A DNA stretch of 64,000 bases, from assembly GCA_963838735.1 (NCBI GenBank), contig CAWISG010000008.1, positions 95,073 to 159,072 on the forward strand. The letters are read 5' to 3'. The position numbers and the translations under genes are program-made. Shown piece after piece: positions 9,575 to 17,930 of the stretch. The first letter of the stretch is position 1. Each line of letters starts with the position of its first letter. This DNA is from Parerythrobacter_A sp963838735. GTDB lineage: Bacteria; Pseudomonadota; Alphaproteobacteria; Sphingomonadales; Sphingomonadaceae. The notes beneath the pieces were generated by a model, which worked only from the letters and a program-made list of their open reading frames with translations, did no database searches and was not told where the DNA came from.

Positions 9575-9963
9575 GCGCCGATAACTCCGGAAACGAACCG
9601 CTCGACTGGGTTGCCCTGGCGGGCAAGCGGGCCAAAGGCGAGCGACCCGCCTTCTTCGACGAACCGGCACTGGATCGCCTCTATTCAGTCGTCTTCGCAC
9701 TTGTCGGCGAGGTCTCTGTGTTGCGCGAACGGCTGGATACCGTGGAGCGTCTGCTCGACGCCAAGGGCACAATCGACCGCGCCGATATCGAGGCCTACGA
9801 ACCCGACCGCGATGAAGGCGAGGAACGCGGGCTCGCCACCCGCGCCTACATCGCCCGCATCATGCGCGGTTTCCAGCAGGAGGCCGAAGCAATGGAAGCT
9901 GTTGCCAGTGGCGAGGGGGACCCCCCGCTGATCGAGCTCGTCGAGAAGCTGGGCAAGGAGTAG
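9571..9963 (+). CDS. Conserved hypothetical protein, acidic
   Basis: A 130-residue protein I do not recognise. The GTG at 9571 overlaps the methyltransferase stop by 4 bases (GTGA), which argues for translational coupling and for this start over the upstream in-frame ATG at 9523. It contains a probable helix with heptad-like spacing (LVGEVSVLRERLDTVERLL, about residues 48-66) and is strongly acidic in its second half. There is no signal peptide and no membrane segment. It may be a small partner of the methyltransferase, but nothing shows this directly. Confidence 0.75.
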   Translation: MSADNSGNEPLDWVALAGKRAKGERPAFFDEPALDRLYSVVFALVGEVSVLRERLDTVERLLDAKGTIDRADIEAYEPDRDEGEERGLATRAYIARIMRGFQQEAEAMEAVASGEGDPPLIELVEKLGKE

Positions 9964-9968
9964 CCGCA

Positions 9969-10271
9969 ATGCCAGCCTACATGATCGTCACCGCCAGGAT
10001 CGCCGACCGCGACGCCTTTATCGCAGGCTATGGCAAACGCGCCGCCGCGCTGGTCGAACAGTTCGGCGGCAAGTACGTCTTGCGCGCACCGGGTGCCGAC
10101 CTGCTTGAGGGCGATTTTGGCGCAGGCGCCAGCATGGTCATTTCCGAATGGCCCGACCGCGCCGCGCTGGACCGTTTCTGGAACAGTCCCGAATACGCCG
10201 AAGCCAAAAAGCTGCGCGACGGTATCGCGGAGGTGCAGGTGCTGGCAATCGAAGCGGACAGTCTGGGCTGA
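9969..10271 (+). CDS. DUF1330 family protein
   Basis: A 100-residue ferredoxin-fold protein of the DUF1330 type, related to dimeric alpha-beta barrels. The pattern is typical: MPAYMIVTARIADRDAFIAG at the start, then a Gly-rich turn (FGGKYVLRAPGADLLEG) and the SEWPDRAALDRFWNSPEYAE block. An AAGGAG ribosome site lies just inside the end of the preceding gene. The function of this family is not well defined. A secreted relative is encoded at 21741-22313, so the island carries two family members. Confidence 0.85.
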   Translation: MPAYMIVTARIADRDAFIAGYGKRAAALVEQFGGKYVLRAPGADLLEGDFGAGASMVISEWPDRAALDRFWNSPEYAEAKKLRDGIAEVQVLAIEADSLG

Positions 10272-10336
10272 GAAAGAGCGGCGGCCGGGCAAACCTCCGC
10301 TTCTCATAGTCACGCCTGCATTGTGTAGGACAGCAT

Positions 10337-10942
10337 TCAGTTCAGCAGCTGGTTGATCTCGACCGCCACGCCATCGGGGTCGAACACGTTGCAGCCCATC
10401 ACGCGGATGTCCGGCCCGCCGGTGCGGCTGGGATAGGTCTGCAACCGCGCTTCTGCCGTCATCGTCACACCCGGCACCGCCTTCGCCGCAGCGCAGCGCG
10501 CGGGCACATCGTCCGTGTTGACCACGATCACGGGGCTGCCGACCGACAGGCGCCTGGGATAGGCAGGTTCGTCCAGCGGCGGGTCGACTACCTCCATCAG
10601 GCCGATCCAGCCGATGAAGCTGTCGTTCGCATTCAGCAGCACCAGCCGCGCTTTCGACCCCGGCTCGCCCAGCGGCAGGTTGACGCCCGACAGCTCTACT
10701 TGCGTATCGTAGTTCATCTTCATGCCCATCGTGTCGCGCCAGAAAGCAAGACTGCGCTCCATGTCGCGCACGATGATCGTGGTGCGGCGGATGTCGGTGG
10801 GGGCGCGGGTTGCGGTATCCACGGCGGACAGGCTGCCCGCAGGCTGCGCGGTCTGGGGCGTCATCGTGTTTTCGGTAACGCTGATGCAGCCGCCAAGCGC
10901 CAGCGTTGCCGCCGTCGCCAAGAGTGCGATGCCGTGTTTCAT
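10337..10942 (-). CDS. VOC family (glyoxalase-fold) lipoprotein
   Basis: A 201-residue protein of the vicinal oxygen chelate superfamily with an N-terminal lipoprotein signal, MKHGIALLATAATLALGGC, whose LGGC is a good lipobox. The VOC domain begins at about residue 53 (IRRTTIIVRDMERSLAFWRD) and ends with the FDPDGVAVEINQ signature. Export is unusual for this fold and points to a periplasmic job. Its ATG overlaps the restored stop codon of the CoA-transferase by 4 bases, so it closes the minus operon starting at 17142. The reaction is not predictable. Confidence 0.85.
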   Translation of the reverse strand: MKHGIALLATAATLALGGCISVTENTMTPQTAQPAGSLSAVDTATRAPTDIRRTTIIVRDMERSLAFWRDTMGMKMNYDTQVELSGVNLPLGEPGSKARLVLLNANDSFIGWIGLMEVVDPPLDEPAYPRRLSVGSPVIVVNTDDVPARCAAAKAVPGVTMTAEARLQTYPSRTGGPDIRVMGCNVFDPDGVAVEINQLLN

Positions 10943-12131
10943 GTCATCTCTCCAGTTACGCCGCTGTCGATCAGCTGCGCGATTTTCGCGTCGTCATAAC
11001 CCAGACCCGCCAGCACGGCGCGCGTATCGGCACCCGCCACCGGCAACGCCTGCTCCGAACCGATTCGGCCCCTAACCTCTGGCCGCCCATCTCCAGCGGT
11101 ATCGTCGGCAAGCGCGCAGTGCGGCCATCGTCCAGCGTGACCTCTTCCAGCCCGCCTGCCGCCAGATGCGGATCGTCGAGCAGGTCTTCGGGCCGTCCGA
11201 TGGGTGCAAACGGCAGGCCGCTGCCGTCCAGCTTCGCAATTACCTCGTCGCGGGTCATGGTGCCGACCAGGTCGCGGATGACGGGCATGATGCGGTCGCG
11301 CGCGGCGACGCGGGCGTTGTTTTCGCGCAAGGTCTCGTCCGCCCACAGCGCGTCCAGCCCGAACAGGTCGCAGAACTTCGCCCACAGCGCATCGGTCACC
11401 ACGCCGATGAATACCGGCTCGTCCTTCGTCTGGAACACGTCGTAGATCGCCCAGGCGGATACCCGCGCGGGCATCGGCGCGGCGGGCGTGCCGGTGACGG
11501 CGTATTGCGCCATGTGCTGGCCGACCAGGTAAGCGGTCGTCTCGAACAGGCTGGCGACCACTTTCTGGCCACGTCCGGTGCGGTGGCGTTCCTCCAGCGC
11601 GGCGAGGATTCCGATCGCACCGAACATGCCGCCGGTCACGTCGATGACGCTAGCCCCGGCGCGCAAGGGTTGTCCCGGCGGGCCGGTCATATAGGCGAGA
11701 CCGCCCATCATCTGCGCCACTTCATCGAGCGCGGTGCGGTTCTCGTAAGGGCCGGGCAGGAAGCCCTTTTCACTGCAATAGATCAGGCGCGGATTGGCTT
11801 TGGCGCAGGCGTCGTATCCCAGCCCCAGCCGGTCCAGTGCGCCGGGGCGGAAGTTCTCGACCAGCATGTCGGCATCGGCGACAAGATCGCGCGCGACCTG
11901 CAAACCACCTTCACTTTTGAGGTCGAGGCAGATGGACGCCTTGCCGCGATTGTACATGGGAAAGTAGCCCGCGCCCGACCCCTTCAGCCGCCGCGTCCGG
12001 TCGCCGCCAACGGGTTCGACGCGCACCACATCTGCGCCCAGCCCGGCTAGGATGTGCCCGACCGTCGGCCCCATGACCATGTGGGTGAATTCGACCAGCT
12101 TGAGGCCCTTCAGTGGTGTCGGACTGCTCAT
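10939..12131 (-). pseudogene. CaiB/BaiF CoA-transferase, interrupted by a one-base shift
   Basis: A family III CoA-transferase, which moves CoA from a donor thioester to a carboxylic acid. The N-terminal signature GLKLVEFTHMVMGPTVGHIL, the ADVVRVEPVGGDRTRR block and the VENFRPGALDRLGLG block are clear. Up to about 11085 the frame is normal; after GGC-GGC-CAG the conserved C-terminus (SEQALPVAGADTRAVLAGLG) continues in another frame and ends at 10939. The uncorrected frame ends at 10971 with an unrelated tail. The total length, 1193 bases, is one short of a multiple of three. The restored stop overlaps the next gene's ATG by 4 bases, which supports a single lost base. It may be an assembly error rather than a true pseudogene. 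The start overlaps the lyase stop by 4 bases. Confidence 0.85.
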
Positions 12132-13048
12132 GCCGCGACCCGGTCCATATAGTCCAGCATCGGTCCCGCATCGGGCGTGAAGCCATACATCGCCTCGCCC
12201 GGCAGCGCCTCCTCGACGATGCTGCGCACCTTCAGCAGCGCGTCGAGGTCGATGCCGGTATCGCAGCCCATCGCGTTCAGCATCAGCACCAGATCTTCCG
12301 TCACCAGATTGCCGCTGGCCCCCGGCGCGAAGGGGCAGCCGCCCAGACCGCCGAGCGAGGCGTCGAAAGTGGTGATCCCCTCTTCCAGCCCCGCGACCAC
12401 ATTGGCAAGACCCAGCCCGCGTGTGTTGTGCAGGTGCAACGTCGTCAGCAGCGCATCGCCCACCTCGGCCCGCACCGCGCGGGTCAGGCGGCGGACCTGC
12501 GCGGGGTCGGCATAGCCGGTGGTGTCCGACAGGCTCAGCTCCTGCGCACCCGCTTCGACCGCCGCCACCGCCAGCCGCACGACTTGCGCCTGGGGCACAG
12601 CCCCTTCCATCGTGCAGCCGAACGCAGTGGAAAGGCCGACCGCGAAGTGGATGTCCGCCGCCCTGGCAATGCTCGCGCATTCCGCGATCTCGGCCAGCAT
12701 TGCGGCGTGGTCCTTGCGCACGTTCTTCAGGCTGTGCGTTTCGGACATGGAGAAGGGCAGGCTCATTGCATGCACGCCCGCTTTCGCCGCGTTCTGCGCA
12801 CCTTTTGCATTGGGCACCAACGCCACCACGCCAAGCCCCTCGATCCCGCGCGCGAAGTCCACCAGCTCCGCTGTGTCGGCCATTTGCGGCAACAGCTTGG
12901 GCGGCACGAAGCTGCCCACTTCGATCTCGCGCACACCCGCCGCCGCTTCCGCCGCGATCCAGCGCTTCTTCGCTTCGGTCGGCATGGTCCGGTCGATGGA
13001 CTGCAGTCCGTCGCGCAGGCCCACTTCGGAGATGAGGATGCGGGTCAT
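12128..13048 (-). CDS. Hydroxymethylglutaryl-CoA lyase family protein
   Basis: A 306-residue TIM-barrel lyase of the HMGL-like/DRE metallolyase family. Metal and substrate motifs are visible: SEVGLRDGLQSI near residue 6, SDTTGYADP near residue 198, and the HMG-CoA lyase signature GLGGCPFAPGASGN near residue 234, with its active-site Cys. The family cleaves 3-hydroxy-3-methylglutaryl-CoA to acetyl-CoA and acetoacetate; close relatives cleave other beta-hydroxy-beta-methyl acyl-CoAs. It is coupled to the CoA-transferase downstream by a 4-base overlap. In this island it probably cleaves a branched CoA ester made by that transferase. Confidence 0.92.
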   Translation of the reverse strand: MTRILISEVGLRDGLQSIDRTMPTEAKKRWIAAEAAAGVREIEVGSFVPPKLLPQMADTAELVDFARGIEGLGVVALVPNAKGAQNAAKAGVHAMSLPFSMSETHSLKNVRKDHAAMLAEIAECASIARAADIHFAVGLSTAFGCTMEGAVPQAQVVRLAVAAVEAGAQELSLSDTTGYADPAQVRRLTRAVRAEVGDALLTTLHLHNTRGLGLANVVAGLEEGITTFDASLGGLGGCPFAPGASGNLVTEDLVLMLNAMGCDTGIDLDALLKVRSIVEEALPGEAMYGFTPDAGPMLDYMDRVAA

Positions 13049-13244
13049 GCCAGTACTCCCGAACAGGGGGCATGGAACAGATTGGGGCTGTTTTGTGCAT
13101 CCGGTCCGGTGTCGCGCAAGCTACGGATTAGCGCATGTTTCATGGTATCGGGGTGGGCGAAAACGTAACTTTTCAATGTGCGGTCCTTCATGCGCGGCGT
13201 CTGCGCGAATATAGGCGTTTGGCGGCGTGTAGGACAGGGCGTGA

Positions 13245-13865
13245 TCAGCATCGCGCGTTTCCTGCAAGATAGACCCAGGGCCGCGCTTTGCGATCCGCTT
13301 GTGTCCAGGCCACAATCGCATCCTCCTGCTGCAAGGTCAGGTCCACCGCGTCCAGCCCGCCTGCCAGCATCGCATGGGCTTCACCGTCGAGCGTGAAGGG
13401 CAGCACCATGTCCGCCGCGCGCACCTCACGCGCCGCCAGATCGACAGTAACGTGCGCGCCCGCAAGCGCTTCGATATCGGCGCGGCCCAGCGTCACGGGC
13501 ACGATGCCATTGCGGATGCAGTTGCCGTGAAAGATCGGCGCGAAGCTTTCCGCGATTATGGCGCGGATGCCCCATTCGGCCAGCGCCCAGACGGCATGTT
13601 CGCGGCTGGACCCGCAGCCGAAATTCGCGCCGCCGAGCAGGATTTGTGCGTTGCGATAGGTAGCTTCGTTCAGCACAAAACCAGGGTTTTCCGCGCGCGT
13701 CTTCGCATCGGTGTAGCGCAACGGCGCGAACAACCCGTCGGCCAGGCCGGTGCGCCCGGTGCTGCGCATCTCGCGGCTGGGGATGATCGTGTCGGTGTCG
13801 ATATTGTCGATGATCAACGGCGCGGCGATGCCGGTCAGCGGTTGGGGGAAGGGGGCGGGGGTCAT
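13245..13865 (-). CDS. leuD: LeuD-type dehydratase small subunit
   Basis: The 206-residue swivelling small subunit of a LeuCD-type hydro-lyase. The core ILLGGANFGCGSSREHAVWAL and the loop DTDTIIPSREMRSTGRTG are diagnostic. The enzyme isomerises or hydrates C5-C7 methyl or isopropyl malates and maleates, for example 3-isopropylmalate, citramalate or dimethylmalate. The ATG shares one base with the stop codon of the large subunit gene. No other leucine biosynthesis gene is nearby, and the neighbours are CoA catabolism genes, so a catabolic role (for example citraconate to citramalate) is an open possibility. The symbol names the family, not a proven substrate. Confidence 0.9.
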   Translation of the reverse strand: MTPAPFPQPLTGIAAPLIIDNIDTDTIIPSREMRSTGRTGLADGLFAPLRYTDAKTRAENPGFVLNEATYRNAQILLGGANFGCGSSREHAVWALAEWGIRAIIAESFAPIFHGNCIRNGIVPVTLGRADIEALAGAHVTVDLAAREVRAADMVLPFTLDGEAHAMLAGGLDAVDLTLQQEDAIVAWTQADRKARPWVYLAGNARC

Positions 13866-15241
13866 CACGCGCCACCCCGCGCCAGTGCGCGCGGGTCGGC
13901 AATGCACCCCGCCACCGCGCTCGCCGCCACGGTTTCCGGCGACGCGATGTGCGTGCGGATGCCCGGCCCCTGCCGCCCGACGAAATTGCGGTTGGTGCTG
14001 CTGATGGTGCGGCTGCCTTCGGGAAACCCCTCGCCGCCGGCATAGAAACACAGCGAGCAGCCCGAATTGCGCCACTCGAACCCGGCGGCGATGAAGATGG
14101 CGTCCAGCCCTTCGGCCTCCGCCTGCCGCTTCACCGCGCTGGAGCCGGGCACGACCAGCGCGGTCCTGATCGACGGTGCGATGGTGCGCCCTTCCAGTAA
14201 TGCGGCGGCGCGGCGCAGGTCGGAAATACGGCTGTTGGTGCAGCTGCCGATGAAGGCGGCATCGACCGGCGTTCCGGCCAGCGGCGCACCGGCGCGCAGG
14301 CCGATATAGTCGTGCACCTTGGGCGCCCCCTGGGGCACCGTTCCGTCCACCGCCACGGCCTCTTCCGGACTGGTGCCCCAGCTGACCATCGGCGCGATGG
14401 TCGCCGCGTCCACCGCGATCTCCGCATCGAAACGCGCATCGTCGTCGGACCGCAGGGTCTGCCAATACGCGTCGTCGAAACTGTCGGGCGCGTAGCGACG
14501 GCCGGCGAGATATGCGAAGGTCTTCGCGTCTGGCGCGACGAAGCCCGCTGCCGCGCCGAATTCGGTGGCCATATTACACAGGGTCATGCGGCCTTCCATG
14601 TCGAGCGCGCGCACCGCTTCGCCTGCAAACTCCACCGCATGGCCCGCGCCGCCGCCCGCGCCATGCGTGGCGATCAGGTGCAGCGCCATGTCCTTGGCGG
14701 TGACGCCCGCTGCGAGCACCCCGTCGAACGTCACGCGCATCGATTGGGGTTTTGCCATCCGCAGCGTGCCGGTGGCCATCGCATGTTCCGCTTCGGACGA
14801 GCCGATGCCCCACGCCATCGCGCCGAACGCCCCTTGCGTGCAAGTATGGCTGTCGGGCGCGACCAGCGTGCAGCCGGGCAGCACCACGCCCAGTTCCGGC
14901 GAAATGACATGCACGATGCCCTGGTCGCGGTCATCGACATCGAACAGCGTAATACCGGCAGCTTTGCAGGCGGCGCGCGTCTCGGTCAGGAATGCCTCGC
15001 CATCGGGCACCAGCGTTCCGCGCGTTCCCCGCAGCACGCGGGTATCGACGATATGGTCCATTACCGCGAACACCCGCGCCGGATCGCGCACTGCGCGGCC
15101 CATTTCCGCCATGCGATTGAGCGCGGCGGCCCCGGTGCGCTCGTGCAGAAACACCCTGTCGATCGCAATCAGCGCCGCCCCCGCCGCCGTATCGGCGACA
15201 TGGTGGGTGGCCCAGATCTTGTCCAATAGTGTCCTTGCCAT
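13865..15241 (-). CDS. leuC: LeuC-type dehydratase large subunit (4Fe-4S)
   Basis: The 458-residue iron-sulfur large subunit partner of the small subunit directly downstream. It has the aconitase-superfamily motifs SHTCTQGAFGAMAWGIGSSE, FIGSCTNSRISDLRRAA and the Cys pair NSGCSLCFY that, with the Cys of the SCTN motif, binds the cluster. The usual CLAMN stretch after the Cys pair is replaced by CFYAGGEGFPEGSRT, which departs from the leucine-biosynthesis enzyme as I know it and may mark another substrate. It lies between a lipocalin-like gene and leuD in the minus operon from 17142. The family call is secure; the substrate is inferred from context only. Confidence 0.92.
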   Translation of the reverse strand: MARTLLDKIWATHHVADTAAGAALIAIDRVFLHERTGAAALNRMAEMGRAVRDPARVFAVMDHIVDTRVLRGTRGTLVPDGEAFLTETRAACKAAGITLFDVDDRDQGIVHVISPELGVVLPGCTLVAPDSHTCTQGAFGAMAWGIGSSEAEHAMATGTLRMAKPQSMRVTFDGVLAAGVTAKDMALHLIATHGAGGGAGHAVEFAGEAVRALDMEGRMTLCNMATEFGAAAGFVAPDAKTFAYLAGRRYAPDSFDDAYWQTLRSDDDARFDAEIAVDAATIAPMVSWGTSPEEAVAVDGTVPQGAPKVHDYIGLRAGAPLAGTPVDAAFIGSCTNSRISDLRRAAALLEGRTIAPSIRTALVVPGSSAVKRQAEAEGLDAIFIAAGFEWRNSGCSLCFYAGGEGFPEGSRTISSTNRNFVGRQGPGIRTHIASPETVAASAVAGCIADPRALARGGA

Positions 15242-15253
15242 TGGCGACCCAGT

Positions 15254-15814
15254 TCAGCCGCCCAAGCCGGGACCGCTGCCGAATTCGACGCGCGTGCCGT
15301 TCTCCGCGGCAGCCTTCATCTCGGCATCCATCGCGCGCCAGTCTTTCGTCACGAACACTTCCTGGATTGCGGTGCGCGTTTCGAGGCTGCCATTGCGAAT
15401 CCAGTGCCAGGTGCGGCAGCGGTTCTGGCCATCGTCGCTGATCTGGATCTGCTCGTAAAGATACAGCGACGGATCGCCGGTGCGCTGCCAGTAGAGCATC
15501 ATGGTGCGGTTGAGATCGTCCAGCGGCACCTCGGCGGCCCAGCCCTGGATTAGCTCGTTATCCCACCAGATACGCCCGTCGCGGAACTCGGCGGGAAATT
15601 CGCGGATTTCGGTCTTGCCGTCGGGCCATCGGTAATGGTTGGTCTGGTGATAGGGGTTTTCCTCACCCCCTTCTTCGGCGGTCGGCATCCGGCACAACAG
15701 GCGGCTGGCGTGTTCGTCCACCTTCTCGTTATCGGCGTTAAAGTAGGTGTAGGTGCCGTCCCACACGCCCTCGTGACGGGCAAGCAGCGGCATTTCCTTG
15801 GCAATATCGATCAT
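15254..15814 (-). CDS. Lipocalin-like protein of unknown function (paralog 1)
   Basis: A 186-residue soluble protein without a signal peptide. The pattern HEGVWDGTYTYFN near the N-terminus, many alternating aromatic residues and the pairing of short strands suggest a lipocalin-like beta-barrel of the DUF3598 sort. A shorter gene at 21286-21744 shares the pattern (HEGWWNGWYRDV, then a TWxW block near the end: TWHWIRNG here, TWQWYKDG there). The ATG overlaps the stop codon of the hydrolase upstream by 4 bases. It may bind or isomerise a hydrophobic intermediate, but this is a guess. Confidence 0.75.
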   Translation of the reverse strand: MIDIAKEMPLLARHEGVWDGTYTYFNADNEKVDEHASRLLCRMPTAEEGGEENPYHQTNHYRWPDGKTEIREFPAEFRDGRIWWDNELIQGWAAEVPLDDLNRTMMLYWQRTGDPSLYLYEQIQISDDGQNRCRTWHWIRNGSLETRTAIQEVFVTKDWRAMDAEMKAAAENGTRVEFGSGPGLGG

Positions 15815-17142
15815 GGGTTTTGTCCTTCAAGGTACGAATGATAACGTGTCGCCGCATCGCCTGCGCGCAGGCGGGCGCGGGCGCGACGGGCGATGGCAGC
15901 AGGGTCGAGCGCGGCGGCATCGACCGGGATGGCATGGTCGGCGTTGGCGGCATACCATGGCGCAAAGAACGCCTCGGCCCGCGCGGCACTCCACGCGCGC
16001 AGCAAATGCGCGCCGAAGCGGTCCGGGGTGAGATCCGGGTAGAGCAGGGCCGGATCGCCCGGGGGCGGGGCGGGGGTGCCGATGCTGTCCGCGTCGAGCT
16101 CTTCGGCTGAATGATCGATCACACCCGCGATATCCGCGAAATCGTCGCTTAGCCCGTGCCCCGGCGCATCGATGACAACACATCCTTCCGGCGCATTGCC
16201 CGCTTCGGCGGCGGGGGCATGGAGCAGCAGGTCGCCGCCGGGGGAGCCACGCCAGTGGATCAGCCCGCCATCCAGCGCCAGCCAGCCTTCGTCGCTGTCT
16301 TCGGCAAGATCGGGGCAGGGCGCGTCGCCCGCATTCGCTTTCAGGAACGCCAGACTGGCGTCCTGATGCGCCTGCGGTGTCGGCACCGGCCGTGCGTCCC
16401 AACCTGCCGGCATCGCGCCCAGCCGGTCGATATGCGCCTGCAACGGGTCGCCGTCATAGGCGGTTATCAGCACCGGCGGCGTGGTCGCGTCGGGCTGGGG
16501 AATATCGCGGCTGGCGCGCAGCACGGCGCCGTAGCCCGCGCGGTAGGCATTGCCCGCATCCAGCATCTCCATCACCGCTGCGTTCACGCGCGGCACGTCG
16601 GCATGGGCGACGCTTAGCCGCGCCTCGTCGCGCACATCGAACCACGGGAAGAACCAGCTCTGCTCCAGCATTCGGTTCCACAGCCAGGTCAGGTGCTCGC
16701 CGTAATCGGTGGGATGCCATTCGGGTAGGTATGCCTCTCCGAACAGCGCCATCTCTTGCGAAGTCCAGATCGCATAGCCGCCCACCGCGAGGCAGCTGAA
16801 CAGGTCGGAATGCCTTCTGAGCGCAGTGACAAGAATGATGCCGCCGGAATGGAAGCCGTAAGCTGCGCAACGCTTTACCCCCAGCGCCGCCACGAAATCC
16901 GCCAGCGCATCGGCGAAATCGTCTATTTCGGCAGCATCATTGGGCAACGGGTCGCTCTGGCCGAAGCCGGGCGTATCGGGCGCGATGCAGGTGAAATGCG
17001 TACCCCACGCTTCCATCAGCGCGGCGTATTCGGCGCTGCTGCGCGGGCTTTGGTGCACCATCAGCAGCACCGGCCCGCTGCCGCAGCGGCGGTAATGGAC
17101 GCGGCGGCCATTCGCGATTGTCAGCATGTGCCGTGTTATCAT
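15811..17142 (-). CDS. Alpha/beta hydrolase with a long C-terminal extension
   Basis: A 443-residue alpha/beta hydrolase. The nucleophile elbow is GFHSGG with Ser99, and the oxyanion region is HQSPRSS (about residues 30-36). The first 290 or so residues are a normal hydrolase; the remaining part, with GCVVIDAPGHGLSDDFADI, looks like a partial second hydrolase domain without a clear nucleophile. I chose the ATG at 17140-17142, which gives MITRHMLTIANG; the earlier in-frame ATG at 17193 would translate the operator palindrome. It is the first gene of the minus operon and shares its upstream region and operator with the divergent amidohydrolase gene. Confidence 0.88.
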   Translation of the reverse strand: MITRHMLTIANGRRVHYRRCGSGPVLLMVHQSPRSSAEYAALMEAWGTHFTCIAPDTPGFGQSDPLPNDAAEIDDFADALADFVAALGVKRCAAYGFHSGGIILVTALRRHSDLFSCLAVGGYAIWTSQEMALFGEAYLPEWHPTDYGEHLTWLWNRMLEQSWFFPWFDVRDEARLSVAHADVPRVNAAVMEMLDAGNAYRAGYGAVLRASRDIPQPDATTPPVLITAYDGDPLQAHIDRLGAMPAGWDARPVPTPQAHQDASLAFLKANAGDAPCPDLAEDSDEGWLALDGGLIHWRGSPGGDLLLHAPAAEAGNAPEGCVVIDAPGHGLSDDFADIAGVIDHSAEELDADSIGTPAPPPGDPALLYPDLTPDRFGAHLLRAWSAARAEAFFAPWYAANADHAIPVDAAALDPAAIARRARARLRAGDAATRYHSYLEGQNP

Positions 17143-17166
17143 CGCTGTTTCACGCTCGCTGCGAAG

Positions 17167-17178
17167 TTGTCCGGACAA
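17167..17178. promoter_or_regulatory. Palindromic operator, copy 2 (TTGTCCGGACAA)
   Basis: A perfect 12-base palindrome in the context AAGTTGTCCGGACAAATTTA, in the 104-base space between two divergent start codons (17142 minus, 17247 plus). One bound regulator here could control both operons. See the other copies at 8324, 30360, 31206, 34939 and 52126. Confidence 0.85.
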
Positions 17179-17246
17179 ATTTACGCTCGACACAGCCCTA
17201 GGCCGCTTTATTGTCGCGTGTCAAAGCTGGATTGAAGGGGCGGGAA

Positions 17247-17930
17247 ATGGCGGAAATGATTGGCACGAAGATGGTGGAGGATGGCCAGACCGCGCGTGAC
17301 CTGTTCGAGGCGGTGATGGGCAATCCGGCGCGCAGGAAGTTCGGCTTCGGACAGAAGCTGGCGATCGTGAATGTCGATGTGCAGCAGGCCTACACCCGCA
17401 CCGATATGTTCAGGACTGCCTACGAAACCGACCCTCGCCAGATCGAGCATATCAACACGATCAGCCGCATGGCGCGCGAGCGGGGCATGCCGGTGGTATG
17501 GAGCCGCGTGGGCTACAAGGAGGATACCGCCGATGCGGGCGTGTGGGGCACGCGCACCGATACCGAGGACAGTTTGCAGAACATCGCCTATGGCAGCGAA
17601 CGGCACGCCTACGACCCGCGCTGCGACATCGCGGCCGACGATCTGCAATACACCAAGCGGATGCCGAGCGCGTTCTTCGAAACCCCGTTGGCGAGCTATC
17701 TCACCTTTCACCGCGTCGATACGGTGGTGGTGACCGGCGGCAGCACCAGCGGCTGCGTGCGCGCAACGGCGGTGGATGCGCTGAGCCATGGCTATCGCAC
17801 CATCGTCCCCATCGAGACGACCGCGGACAAGCACGAAAGCTATCACTTCGCCAACCTGACCGACCTGCAACTGAAATACGCCGACGTGGAGCCGGTGCAG
17901 GCGGTGGTTGAATGGCTGGAGGCGCACTGA
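17247..17930 (+). CDS. Isochorismatase-family amidohydrolase (N-carbamoylsarcosine amidase-like)
   Basis: A 227-residue cysteine hydrolase. The catalytic triad of the family is visible: Asp44 (VNVDVQQAY), Lys137 (QYTKRMPSAFF) and Cys170 (GGSTSGCVRATAVDA). Known members remove ammonia from N-carbamoylsarcosine, maleamate, nicotinamide or ureidoacrylate, so hydrolysis of a linear amide or ureide is likely. I chose the ATG at 17247, which has a purine-rich stretch (GAAGGGGCGGG) before it. It is the first gene of the plus operon and shares one base (TGATG) with the next gene, a PuuE-type hydrolase. That pairing of a ring-opening type with a half-amide type enzyme is informative. Confidence 0.9.
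   Translation: MAEMIGTKMVEDGQTARDLFEAVMGNPARRKFGFGQKLAIVNVDVQQAYTRTDMFRTAYETDPRQIEHINTISRMARERGMPVVWSRVGYKEDTADAGVWGTRTDTEDSLQNIAYGSERHAYDPRCDIAADDLQYTKRMPSAFFETPLASYLTFHRVDTVVVTGGSTSGCVRATAVDALSHGYRTIVPIETTADKHESYHFANLTDLQLKYADVEPVQAVVEWLEAH

Noticed and set aside
8090..9772. A 560-codon minus-strand frame over the methyltransferase
   Set aside because: It runs opposite a clearly recognisable methyltransferase and overlaps the polymerase start; its composition is antisense-like.
13045..13251. A 68-codon minus-strand frame between the HMG-lyase-type gene and leuD
   Set aside because: No ribosome site, no family pattern and a cysteine- and proline-rich composition. The 196-base gap probably holds a promoter, but I could not place one.
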